From Blasia pusilla (Eukaryota; Marchantiophyta; Marchantiopsida; Blasiales), in contig CM114272.1 of NCBI GenBank assembly GCA_050084515.1, positions 49,724,001 through 49,788,000 on the forward strand: 64,000 nucleotides of DNA, written 5' to 3'. A model generated the notes under the pieces. That model searched no databases and was not told the origin of the DNA. It was given only the letters and a program-made list of their open reading frames with translations. Numbering within the stretch: position 1 is the first letter of the stretch; the number at the start of each line of letters is the position of its first letter. Of this stretch, positions 19,728 through 30,750 are shown piece after piece. A program made the position numbers and the translations under genes.

Positions 19728-22160
19728 AAAATGAGGAAGGGGGTAGGCGAACGCCCCCTGCTTCGCAAAGTCCCCGTCGATTCTTGGCGTAGTTACTGTG
19801 ATCTCTTTTTTTTTTTGAATGCCGTATTCCCAAATTCGATAAATTTACGTTTTATATGTATATATCGAGTTTCTTCTTCGCCAAGCCTCACATAAATCGG
19901 ATCGTTATCGCGGAGCCGCGGTCAATTCATTTTTATCATCCTTTTTTATATAAAAAATCTGAAGCCGACAGGAGCTTTAAAAAAATGCATCGGGTCATTG
20001 TATAGCTCTAAAGGACTCGGGACATGAGTACCGGCCGGGGCAAAGGAAACGGATATCTCGGATGTCCGTTTCGTCATCTCGAGTACGCAAAAGCGAAGCA
20101 CAGAAGATATACTGTGCTTTGCAAAGTCACGAAGCACAGAAGATATACCATGCTTCGCAAAGTCACGAAGCATAGAAGATATACCGTGCTTTGCAAAGTC
20201 ACGAAGCATAGAAGATATACCGTGCTTGGCGAAGTAGCGAAGCACCGAGGTTCCAGACAGCCCATGCTTCGCGAAGCAGCGAAGAAGCGACAGAAGTGAG
20301 GAAGGGGAAGCGTGGCGAAGCCGCGAAGCGCCCACTTTCTTGTTACAACCCCGACGCCATGACCAAGAACGGACAAGGGGGAAGCGGACTATAAGAGCAC
20401 AGAATTATTATGTAAACCCTCCATTCTCTCACGATAGGAATCACGAAATGTAGTGCCAAGGCGATCACTTCTTCATAATATGGAACCCTGAAATTCCTAA
20501 CTATGAAGTCCCTGTAAACTACTTTACATTTATACATAAGAAAAATTGCACAACTAGTGTTAAACCCTGCTCGAGTAGGCCTATTGACGTCCATGGATAG
20601 GTATATAAGAACATACAAAGTGCAATCCCATGTCCTTCCGTACGTGACTATAGGAAGAATCACCGGAGTTGGAGATTGCATGACTTGGTTCATGAACGCG
20701 TCCCCAAAGTGATAAACTAGATAGCGAGTGAATCACTACCTATCTACAAAGAGAATCTTGACATGGTACGAGTTAAGGAATGGAAAATCCGGCATAACTC
20801 GTGCTCCATCCCTATCCATACTTGACAAACATCCTCTACTCTCCTCTAGAATGGGATTTGGCGGAGTTGCTCTCCCAAGAGGGGAAAATAACAAGCGAAA
20901 CCATCTTCTATTTCTAGTATGACTAAACTCATCTAAGGTGACAAGTCTCTCATCTCCATACATACCACACTCTAGAAACCTCTCGGTGAATAAACCAAGG
21001 TGAAGTAACTCTCCCAAGAGGGGTAATCCACTCTCATTGGAAGAGCAAGCAATCCCAAAATCATACACTCAAGAGTGATACGAGAGACTGAAGATGTGAA
21101 GTAGAAGGTGATGAACCCTTGAAAGTCTCTCCTCTTCATATACTCACAAGGGATTCACAAGAGTAAAAAATAGGGTTAATCTTATCTTGTGCCACATGGC
21201 TTCCTTTCAAGGCTTAGCCAATCACATTTTGACACAAGTAGATTATCTCTTATCTCTTCCAAAATATCATCTTTTACTCCCTTCATATCTTCCAAACTAC
21301 CCCACCAACCCTATTCACCAACCAAGACTACTTTTGTTTTTGATTTATTAAAACACCAACCCCACTACTTTACTTTTCTAATCCCATATTTTATTTATTA
21401 TCTCTTTTCCTAAATTTAGGCCCGTGCAAATGAGTCACCCTAAAGAGGTTTAAACATGGGAATTTCATTTTCCTAGGCTAATTTACTTAATACTAATAAA
21501 AGTCTCTCTAACACTTAATGATAGAGGAGTTTACATAGCGGATGATTTTACTATACTACAACGTTATTAAACCAACTCGGTGATTTTAAATCTATTTCCT
21601 ACCTACACCAAGACTTCATATAGCTTTATAATTGAGAGACATGTAGTGATAAAACTTTGCTCCAATTGAGATAGCATAAAATCTGCCAATATCACTGATA
21701 TTCATTTCTATGCCAAGAACAAACTCACATCCAAATCTCACTTGGATTGTGCCAACGTCTCGTTATTTCTTCGTGAAAGAGAGCTCAAAATCCATTATAT
21801 ATAGTTTAAGTGAGATTTTGCATTATTACTTGCAGTTCAAATACTATCCCTCAGTTAGAACAATTGCTAGCTGCCCTTAAATTATAATTGACTGTTTATT
21901 CACGTACTTTGATCAGAGATAATAATCACCTCAAGGCTAATAGACATAACTTTATTTTTGCTGAACAAGTGGATGAATTAGCTCATAACCTAAAAACCTA
22001 ACTTATATACAAACTCACGTAAGGAAACATTTACAAAATATTTTATTATATATAGGACCTGATTAAGAAATTTTAGATCCTTTGTACGTAGGAAGGTTGT
22101 ATTAGCAAGGAAATTAAATTTATAACCATCCTATTATGATTGGTCCTTTTTTGCTCAACA
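19728..22160. other. Ty3 3' flank and intergenic sequence
   Basis: 19728-20340 is the non-coding end of the Ty3 element and contains GAAGC-type repeats. From 20340 to 22160 the sequence becomes AT-rich and no gene is recognised. A CTCTCCCAAGAGGGG motif appears at about 20871 and 21009. Confidence 0.45.
20095..20238 (+). repeat. Four 36-bp tandem repeats
   Basis: Units start at 20095, 20131, 20167 and 20203 with GAAGCA.AGAAGATATAC followed by a TGCTTTGCAAAGTCAC-type half. Each unit contains GAAGCA facing TGCTTC/T, a small inverted repeat. Degenerate GAAGC repeats continue to about 20330. Confidence 0.95.
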
Positions 22161-22434
22161 TCTGAATAAATGGAGGAATATTTGTGCAAAATTGCAAATA
22201 CAATCAACAAAATGCAATGTTGCAGTTATTGTGGTATCGTTCTTTATCACAGTCTATGTTCACGCATATCTGTAGTGTATAATAACAAGCCCCCACCATA
22301 TGGACTTTACAATGCTTTCCTACAAGATTATATTACTCCAAAGCCAAATCACTTTTCATATGTGATATATGTATTTCTAATCATCTACGTATAGAGTTGA
22401 ATGTTTACTTGACTCCAACCTACATTAGATCTCT

Positions 22435-24083
22435 GCTAAGTTTAAATCCTCTTGAATTGCAACACCTTGCAAAAGTAGATTCAGGCATTGGCATACAAAA
22501 TAAATACAATGGCTTCCACAAAGGGTTTTTCAACATGACATGATTGATAGACTCTCCCCTTGTTGCTTTCAACCTTAATTGATAAGGGTGTAACTGAAAA
22601 ATGGATATTTGCTTATTCAAATGTTGAAACAATTACTTTTGATAAATTTCCAAGTACCCATTATACTCAATTATTAAATTACCCAATCCTACTCTCCTAT
22701 GGGAGATACAAGGCACTTATAGAATTACCCAATCCTACTCTCCCTATATAAACAATACACTCATACTTAAAAATGTGTATGTACTCTCTCCATGTCCATA
22801 AATAAAAATCAACTAATATTTTTGCTAATCGCAGCATTTTTTTTCGTTCTAATATAGAGAGCCGGGAGAGTTCACTTACAGATAATACATTGACTATAGA
22901 TCCAAAGTTAACAATAGAAAGTGCTTTATTTCCATTTCTATTCCCATCCCTATATGGTTATTTTATGGGTCGCTCATCCTTTTTAGAGTGCATAAGAAAT
23001 AGTTCTAGAAAATTCTTTAGTGTGTTCTCCCTATATAAACCATACAATTTTTTGATGCATAACTTGCGTCAATGCATAGCTTTATGTTCTAATAGTAGGA
23101 TTTGTAATCTCAATCAAGAATTAGGCAAACGAAAGAAGGACAAACCACATCTAAAAGATGAAGTCTTGTATTGTCATCTATCAAAACACTCTATAAGCCC
23201 TCAACTTCCAGGTAGTCCATCTTGGCATAGACAAAATCTAAAAGATCTTAAGGTGATGGTCCAAATATGGGGCATGCCCCATTTCTTTCTAACCCTTACA
23301 TCAGATGAAGTATCTCCTACACATTGGCCTGAGTTTGACCATATAGAGTCTATACTAAAGAATTTTAACTCATCATTTCCATGGCTTGATGCACCAACAG
23401 AATGTGCTCAACTCTTCCATACAAGGTTATATTCATTTGTATCGCAATTTTTCCTTTATGGACCCCAAATACTTTGTAGAGTTGTGAACTATCTTATACA
23501 ATATTAATTACAAAATGGAGATATCTTACATTATCATATGATACTATGTAAAGACTCAAATGATGTTGAGAATATTACCTTTGAAATCTGTACTTATGTT
23601 CCATCATTCCATCTTTGGAAAATGAATCCTAGAAAACACACCATCAACAAGTGGTTTACAGACATTAGAGAGATTGTCTCAACATGTCTTAACCAAACAT
23701 ATCCATAAATGCAAAGAAGGCATTTTCATTATTAGGAGAAGAGATCATAAACCATATTATCGTCTTGGATTCCCTATGGCACGAATATTGAGACTAAGCC
23801 TTTTTTTGATTCATCCACAATGAGATGGAATTATTATCGTCCTTCTTTGTACCACCAAAATGTTACTGCATACCATCCCCTAGTTTTGGTTCTATGGGGT
23901 GCTCACATGAATATTCAGCGTGTGACCAATACAAATTGGTCTTTCTTTTTATTGAAGTATGCTCTGGAATCTGAACCATCAATATCCCTTGACATTGATA
24001 CTACCATTGCAAGATGTCTTGGTTTTGAGAGTCTAGATGAAATAAAGTTAAAACTGATTAATTTATGTTGTACTTTTGAATAG
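22435..24083 (+). pseudogene. Helitron-like Rep (rolling-circle replication initiator) region
   Basis: 22435-22745 gives LQHLAKVDSGIG, YNGFHKGFF and YKALIELPNP, all matched in the other copy. 22890-23507 gives ALFPFLFPSLYGYFMG and the conserved GMPHFFLTLTSDEVSPTHWPE. The HUH nickase motif is kept in LHYHMIL (about 23530), which pairs with SLHCHMIL in the sister copy. Near 23935 the tyrosine motif reads FLLKY where the Y2 pattern Y-x2-K-Y would have Tyr first. Stops at 23506-23508 and other places break the frame. The role inferred from the family is cutting and joining DNA strands for rolling-circle transposition. Confidence 0.75.
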
Positions 24084-24424
24084 ATCGATACATATCTACA
24101 ATAGAAGTTGCATTAACATGCATGCAAATACCAATTATTTTTAGGTCCCAATCAGTCTATGACATTGAAAGCAACCCTCCGAGTAGTTGGAATTCCCAAT
24201 ATAAAAATGCATGTGTACCATGAATATATATATCCAACTTTACTCTATTCCAATAGATCATACTTGTTGGAAGCCCTAACATTTACTGAATCCTAGTCAC
24301 AATATGAGTTATTCAAAGTTCATTTTAATAGATTTCAACGAGTTTTTGGACTTTACATCTTAGGGAATGTTGTATGTAAGACAAAACGTAATATTAGGTT
24401 AACATAATTTGATCCCTTGCATCA

Positions 24425-25990
24425 ATGGAATGGTTTTTTTTTGCATTTTTCTTTAAGAACATGTTCCATTTTGATATAAGGCAACTCTCATATATATCAT
24501 GTCAATATTCCAAATGGTCATACCTTCACGAGTGTGTATATCGCAAATTAGTTATCAATATGAAGGATGTGAGCGAACTTATCAAATCCCATGCTACTCA
24601 AAACCTTTGGAGCCAAGTACCTACCTCTAAGATTATTGCCAAAGCTATTGATGCTTTGCAACCTGAATTTGAAATGGACGTTAATGAGATGATTAGGACA
24701 TCTTCTCATAACAATGATCCCATCTGCAATCCATTTGTTAATTAGAATGAGGAACCTGATTTCACTATCCTTAATAATGAACAGACAACTTTATTCATGC
24801 ATCTAAGGGATAAAAAATATTGATTATTACTTCTACAAGGACCATCAGGTTGTGGGAAGACATTTTTCATATCATTCCTCTATAAATTTTGGAAGTTCAA
24901 AAGCATGTCTCCTCTATTAACTGCAACTATGGGTATTGATGTAGTTAGGCTCCATGTTGATACAAAAAGACTTCACTCGGCCTTTGCAATACCAATACGG
25001 GGAGACATGCCCCCCATGCATATAGTCTTTGAAAATGATCTATGATTGAAGAATGCTCAAGTAATAGTTGTTGATGAATGTTCTATGCTAACACCAAAAT
25101 TGCTTCAGATTATTTTCATAGGCCTCAGTGAGGTGTCTCCATAGACCCGAATGGCCTTTGGAGGGAAATAAGTTATACTTGTAGGAGATCTCTTTCAGTT
25201 ACCTCTAGTATGTAATCAAAGAGTGAGTAAATTTTGTAGAACTTGTCATTTAAGTTCCTCCACATTCATGGCAAATGCAAAAATCTATGAGCTAACAATA
25301 CCTATGAGATACTAAGAAGATCCACAGTATCTTAACTTCTTGAATTCAGTTAGGACTACTACACTTGTGCCATTGGAAATACTAGCATGCCTTGGAAAAT
25401 ATTTTTTGTCAAAGAATGAGGCAATAGATTTCATTCACTCAGATGCATCCATAATTTCTACTCATTGTGAAGATGTGAATATTTTCAATTGCATAGCTCT
25501 TAGACGTTTTTTTGGTGATGCATCTATAATAGAAGTTAGAGTAAAATCAAATGCACCTTCAAGTCCATAGTTCACTTATTGGGTTTAAGATGAAGCATTC
25601 CACCAACTCCCATTTATAGCGATGCATTGTACTGTGATGCTAATCGCCAATATTAACATGAAAATGCAAGCAACCAATGGATCTTTAGCCACTATTTTTT
25701 ATTTGATTTACGATGATGATGAGCTTGTGAAAATTTAGTTCAAATAGTATCAAGAGGTAAGTTGGTAAACTTCACGAGATCTAAGTTTGCAACTCTTAGG
25801 TATGATTTGGATAGAAAATTCTACAAGAGAACATTCCCATTTGTACTTGGTTCTGCCATGACATGACGTAAAAGCCAAGGAGCCATTATAACATGGTGTT
25901 GTTTGTTAGTTATCAAATCAATTTTATCTAGCCTATGTTATGTTATCACGAGTAAACGCGAGGGAGAAAATTAGAAAATTCGGTCAACTC
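24425..25990 (+). pseudogene. Helitron-like PIF1-type helicase region
   Basis: A linker (YLHECVYRKLVINMKDVSEL, about 24510-24570) precedes a P-loop, GPSGCGKTFF (about 24838-24870). TATMGIDVVRLHVDT follows, and then the Walker B-like VIVVDECSMLTPKLLQII (about 25063-25115). VGDLFQLPLV and, near 25840-25890, FPFVLGSAMT followed by KSQGA match later PIF1 motifs. At least six stops interrupt the frame. The 5'-3' helicase would unwind DNA during transposition. Confidence 0.75.
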
Positions 25991-26301
25991 CAATCTTAGG
26001 ATTTCAAAGTATTTAGACTTGCATGCTAAGCTACTAAAAATTGTATTTTTCTAGCGTGAGTCTAGTTAAAATGGCATCACGAAACAACAGAGGAAAGGGA
26101 CATGCAACCAAATCAAGCACTCATTCTACTCATGTGGGTCAATCCTCACAAAGTACTTATGGATTCCCATTATACGGGCATGAGACAAATCTAGACATAT
26201 TTGTTCGTGAATCATCTCTATCAACAAACAAGACTCTAATAGAGATATAGTATTAAGCACTATCCTATTTTTATGAATGCATGTTTGTACATTGTAATGA
26301 T
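25991..26301. other. Spacer between two convergent Helitron-like elements
   Basis: A 69-codon open frame (26041-26250, plus) beginning MYFSSVSLVKMASRNNRGKG is Ser/Thr-rich and unrecognised. It might be the start of another element's gene, but there is no support for that. Confidence 0.35.
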
Positions 26302-27180
26302 TTAACTTTTGATTCTCACATAACTTCCCTCCAAGCAACTTTGGCTACTACACTTTACAACTTCATTTATTCCCATTATTATAATCTGTAAGAGTTTTGT
26401 TTTCAACATTGAGAACTCATCAACTACAATCACATGGGCAGCCTTAAGTTTCATGTGGGGATCTGAAGTAGCATGCATAGCTGGAATATCACCATGGATT
26501 GGAATGCTGAAAGCAAAATGAACTGTAACAACTTCTACACGAAGACAAACAACAGCAGTACCGGTTGTTGCTGTTAGTAGAAGTGACATCCCCTTAGATT
26601 TCCAAAAGTCATACATGAATTTTACAAAGAAAGACTTACCACAACCACGTCCTCCTTTGAGAAGGACTAAATGAGATGTAAGAGATGTGATCTGAGCAAA
26701 GATTAGTCTATGTTCAGGGTTGAGGATTGTAATGTCTAGCTGATTAGGCAGATCCTCGTCATGTGGATAGACAATTTTACTACGTATAGTTTCAAACTTG
26801 ATGAAGGAGCTTATATCCATGTGAAGCTCAGGTTGAAGAATAGTAGTTGCTTTAGCAATTATTTCTGCCTCATAAACTTGGCTCTGCAAATTTTTTAGTG
26901 CATGATCTTTTATGAGCTTATGAATATCAGGCATATCATGGATCAATTCTCTATGAACGCACTCATGTAGATATGTCCAATTTTGTGCTTGGAATGATGT
27001 CAGGGTTTCCTCAAATCTGAAAGGAACATGCTCAAGAAGCACTAAGTAAAAGAATTCATTCCATTGATGAAGTGGATGGAATTCAGTGTATCTAACAAGA
27101 CGGTTTGTCCTACTAACAATATTACCTAAGTTATCCAATCCAAAAACTTTATCACATGCAGTCTTGGGATAGGCTTTCAA
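26302..27180 (-). pseudogene. Helitron-like PIF1-type helicase, N-terminal part, element 2
   Basis: 292 codons are open. WTYLHECVHRELIHDMPDIH is the linker, LLKGGRGCGKSFFVKF the P-loop, LTATTGTAVVCLRVEVVTVH motif Ia, and HVIVVDEFSMLKTKLLQI Walker B. The frame ends at 26302 soon after, and none of the later helicase motifs follow, so the element is truncated there. The open frame could still be expressed, but I would expect no helicase activity. Confidence 0.82.
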
Positions 27181-27429
27181 AATCTCATAGCTACGCCAGT
27201 AAGCAAAGAAAATTAGTTCTCAAGAGCGGCTGGCCTATTTGCATAAAGAGTTGTGGGATGAATACACGGTACAAATGCGGACTTGTAGAGATAAGTTCTG
27301 CTTGAGGGAGGGTTACAATCAACATAGCAAATGGCCTAGGATCTATGTATAATTGGAATTTAAAGAGAGGTAAGTGCAGCTTCTGTTGATGAGACATATC
27401 TGTTTAGAACAACCTTAGAGACAAGACGT

Positions 27430-29030
27430 AACTTAATGTCATCTAAACCACCAAGTCTGAGATATTTAGCTGATTCAATATCGATATCTAAAGACCCAGT
27501 GGGCTCTCACTTCAAAGCATATTTTAGAAGATAAAATGACTAGTCATCATTGGTCACCCTTTGAATGTTCATGTGGGCTTCCCACAACACAAGAACTAAG
27601 GGATGGTATGGGATGACATTACGGTGCTCAGTTGAGGGCCTAAAATAGCTCCACTTCATTGAACGCAAATCAATGAAAGGCACAAGATTAGGATTCACAT
27701 CAGCAGGAAATCCGAGGCGGCAGTATGGCTTTTGGGAGTGTTTCTTCACTATGCAAACTCCTTCCTTGCACTGGTGTAATTGCTTCTGAAGCATTAGGCT
27801 TAATAGTTCCTCACTTGGGTTGAGGGTAGATTTAGGATGGGGCAGACGCAAACTAGGTTCAAGACATGGAACATATGAACATATTTCTGACGTAATCCGT
27901 CCAATATCATCAGGATGGACCCATAAAATCATATGGCAATGCAAACTTCCTCTGCCATGTAGTTCATAACAAAGTAAATATTCTGCAACTCTTCCCAAGA
28001 TACGTGGGTCCGAAAATAGGAAAGAGTGGAGTCTAGTATGGAATAACAGTGCACACTCACGCCAAGTGAATTCCGGGTTAAACTTGCCAAGTATAGCTTC
28101 AATATCATAAAATTCATTCCATCTTGTTGCAGATACTTCGTCAGAAGTAAGTGTTAGGAAAAAATGAGGCATTCCCCATTTTTGTACCATAGCCTTCAGT
28201 TCTTTCAAATGCCTTCTATGGCATACATGGCTTCTTGGGATGTGGGGGCTAATTGAAAACTTAGAAAGATGGTGATACAAGCTCGCATCACTCAAGTGGG
28301 GCATATCTCTACGAGGTCGGTCTAGTTCCCTATTTAGAAAAAAGGTTTTTGAGGTAGAGCATAAACCAATTTCCTGACGTATTTGATACATTAATAAGGC
28401 ATAAGGCTTAAACAAAGACAATGGACTAAACAATTGGCGGCTCAGAGCATGATTATAGTTAGAAAATGTTGAGGTCCTTTGGAAATAGCCGCGATGGAAG
28501 GGGAACAAGAAGGGGAAGGATGCAGTTTTGGATCCATTGATACACCGTATGCATCAGTCAGAAGTTTATTTCGCGCAGATGCACTTGCTCTTAGACATAT
28601 ACTACCATTATCAAATATGTCAGTGAAAGTTCGCCTTTGAACAGACAAAGAGTAGGCAACATCCTGAAGGATATTGAGATCGTGATGGTAAGGATCATGA
28701 CTCATGCTATGTAACTTGTCCTTTTTCTTGCGAAGCTTTGATTATTCTCTGGATCGATGATTCAGGTATGAGAAATATGCCAGATGTAGGATTTGGTAAC
28801 TCTATAAGTGCTTTGTAGTCTTGATATAATGGATTGATTTCAAAGTTTATCTGTAGGATCTGTTGCATGGCATGTGGAAAATGAGATTCTCCTAGTTTTG
28901 CATTTGGCTGAAGGTTGAAACCAATGAAAGGTGAATCTAGTAGAGAGGTTACGGTGAAGAATCCTTTATGGAAGCCGTTGAACTTTTTCTCTACTCTTAA
29001 CCTAGAGTCAACAATGGAGAGGAGGTGCAT
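27430..29030 (-). pseudogene. Helitron-like Rep region, element 2
   Basis: 29030-28707 has the FNGFHKGFF and YKALIELPNPTSG matches. 28508-27540 carries WGMPHFFLTLTSDEVSATRW, the HUH motif in RGSLHCHMILWVHPDD, a Cys-containing CKEGVC segment and YHPLVLVLWEAHMNIQRV. Just after a TAG at 27539-27541 the sequence continues SFYLLKYALK, which holds the complete Y-x2-K-Y catalytic pattern. The stop lies where element 1 has Trp, so a TGG to TAG change is likely. With the stop, the tyrosines would be lost from the protein. Confidence 0.8.
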
Positions 29031-29099
29031 TAAGCGGTGGTTCTACATTAAGCAGATTGCTACTTTACAGCCATTGGGCAGAGTACTAAGTGGTTCTCA

Positions 29100-30016
29100 G
29101 AGTCTAGGCTAAACTTGAAATCGCGTTTCTTGGTAGTGGGTGCAGTTGCTACTGTGTGAATTAACTAGTGAGCTGTCCGTGACTTGTGCATGGCCTCGGC
29201 TGCCCACTAGTTAATCCACATGCTGCAATATCCAATAATAATATTCACAAAATGATCAATCCTCAATTCTCCTTTTGGAGCCCGTTTCATAAAGGGCTCT
29301 TCTTGAAGAGGGAGTTAAAAAACAAAACGAAGTTAAAAGAGACTAAACGTGCATTACCAACTCAACCAAATATATTGAAAACTAAACATTCGTTAGTGAG
29401 TTGACTGTTCATGTTCCCATAAATTCCTACATTCTTATGGCTAAGAACCGTGCATAGCCCAGACCCCATTGAAGACGTAAATCTCTAAATCTCGATCGCA
29501 CAGGGATATAGGCTTCCATGGGGAGTTCCGGAAGACTACACACGCAACACTCTTGTAGAGAGAAAAAGACACCGGCAAGGAACGGATCCGCTAAGCCATC
29601 AGCAGCAAGAATGATGCCATACCTCGTATTGGACACATAGCTTTTCGTCATGATTGCACACAGGGACACAACAAAAGGTTCCCAGTTGGAATTCTTCTGC
29701 ACTACGACAACATCACAATAATCTTGAGATAAGAACGTGAGAGCAACCAGCGACGGATGGCAAGAATGAGCCCACTACTATACAGAACATGAATGAGAAC
29801 GCAAGTCCACTGTGGAAATGCACTGCTTAGCACAATTATGGATAGTCACTCGGGTCAAGACACTCATTATAGAACATGGAAGCTTCAAATGAAACTTGAC
29901 TGGAGAGTCGATCATGCCAGAGCTGCCTGCCACAACACTCAGAAGGCTTCAGCGGCACACAACTCTCATAGATACACGTTGAGAATTCAAATCCGGTGAG
30001 GAAGTAGCGCCGGTGA
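29100..30016. other. Region upstream of NAS relic, no gene recognised
   Basis: If the nicotianamine-synthase-like relic had an N-terminal half it should lie here, but no frame on the plus strand resembles it. The minus frame 29427-29702 is unrecognised. Confidence 0.4.
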
Positions 30017-30591
30017 TATACAGACGTTTTTGGAGACCGCAATCTTACTCAACTAGAGATTTACGCCGTCCTGGGAGTGTGGACGGGCTTGCAGCCAATA
30101 AAGTCAGTTGCTTTTGTAGGATATGGCCCTCTCCTCTTCTCATCGATCTTACTTGACGACCACGTGCCCACGGCTACCATCATGGACATTGATTTGGACG
30201 AGACAGCCATCAACCTCTCACAACGTCTCCTCCAACGGCTAAACCTCAGCGACCGCTTCGGCCTCTCCCACTCTGATATAATCAACTATCAACCACTCGT
30301 CGAATTCGACGTCGTGATCCTCGCTACTTTGGTAGGTTCTTTGCATTGCATCAAGCAAGATATTCTTGCGCATTTGTGTACCACTACGCGGAAGGAATCT
30401 GTCTTGATGGCCAGAGCGCGTATGGGATGCGGAAGATGTACGCCGAGGTGGAAGTAGAAGATGTAGAAGCGGTTGGCTTTCGAGTACAAGCAGTGGTGCA
30501 TCCATACAACTTGTGCAGATTCCAGGAATGCATGTGACATGATGTGGAATTGATTGCATTTGTTAAAATTGAGATGAGAAAGACAGGGTAG
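30017..30591 (+). pseudogene. NAS: Nicotianamine synthase-like pseudogene (C-terminal two thirds)
   Basis: Nicotianamine synthase joins three S-adenosylmethionine aminobutyl groups into the metal chelator nicotianamine. The reading from 30017 gives RNLTQLEIYAVLG, then SVAFVGYGPLLFSSILLDDH (the family's VAFVGSGPLPLTS SAM-binding loop), IMDIDLDETAINLSQRL, FDVVILATLVG and ESVLMAR. Near 30415-30420 the frame shifts by one base and continues AYGMRKMYAEVEVEDVEAVGFRV and VVHPYN. A TGA at 30535-30537 interrupts, and in the same frame ELIAFVKIEMRKTG ends at a TAG (30589-30591), resembling the family's end. An acceptor-like TATACAG precedes 30024. The N-terminal third is missing or unrecognised. It is probably a pseudogene. 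Confidence 0.75.
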
Positions 30592-30750
30592 AGACTGGAG
30601 ACCGGACTAGGTAGAGAAATCCACTCGACAAAGGGCATATGAAAAATCTGTTTCCCCAACCAAAGGCTCTACTGAACATCCGGGGGAGGATGTAGCTGTG
30701 AGGCTCTAACGCTAACATCTCCTCGAGGTTGGAAATTACCGATTACTAGA
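30592..30750. other. 3' flank between NAS relic and LINE
   Basis: Short spacer; the 3' end of the minus-strand LINE should lie here, but no poly-T tract (its poly-A on the minus strand) is visible. Confidence 0.4.

Larger units (their letters stand above)
22170..25990 (+). mobile_element. Helitron-like element 1 (divergent Rep-helicase type), decayed
   Basis: It contains, in order, a zinc-finger-like start (CCSYCGIVLYH, about 22214-22250), a Helitron N-terminal region, Rep domain and PIF1-type helicase on the plus strand. It is homologous, in opposite orientation, to the element at 26302-29030. Limits are those of recognisable coding sequence; terminal sequences were not found. Confidence 0.75.
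26302..29030 (-). mobile_element. Helitron-like element 2, sister of element 1, truncated helicase
   Basis: The minus-strand coding blocks match element 1 segment by segment: the N-terminal region (29030-28707), Rep (28508-27430) and helicase (27180-26302). The helicase stops just after Walker B, so the C-terminal motifs are lost. Fewer stops than in element 1 suggest a younger or better preserved copy. Confidence 0.78.

Noticed and set aside
20041-20340. CRISPR array at the 36-bp tandem repeats
   Set aside because: Units are directly adjacent with no unique spacers, and the DNA is eukaryotic.
26302-29030. Treating element 2 as a functional host helicase gene
   Set aside because: It lacks helicase motifs after Walker B and is linked to a broken Helitron Rep domain.
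29427-29702. Minus-strand 91-codon frame upstream of the NAS relic as the missing N-terminus
   Set aside because: Wrong strand and no resemblance to the NAS N-terminal region.
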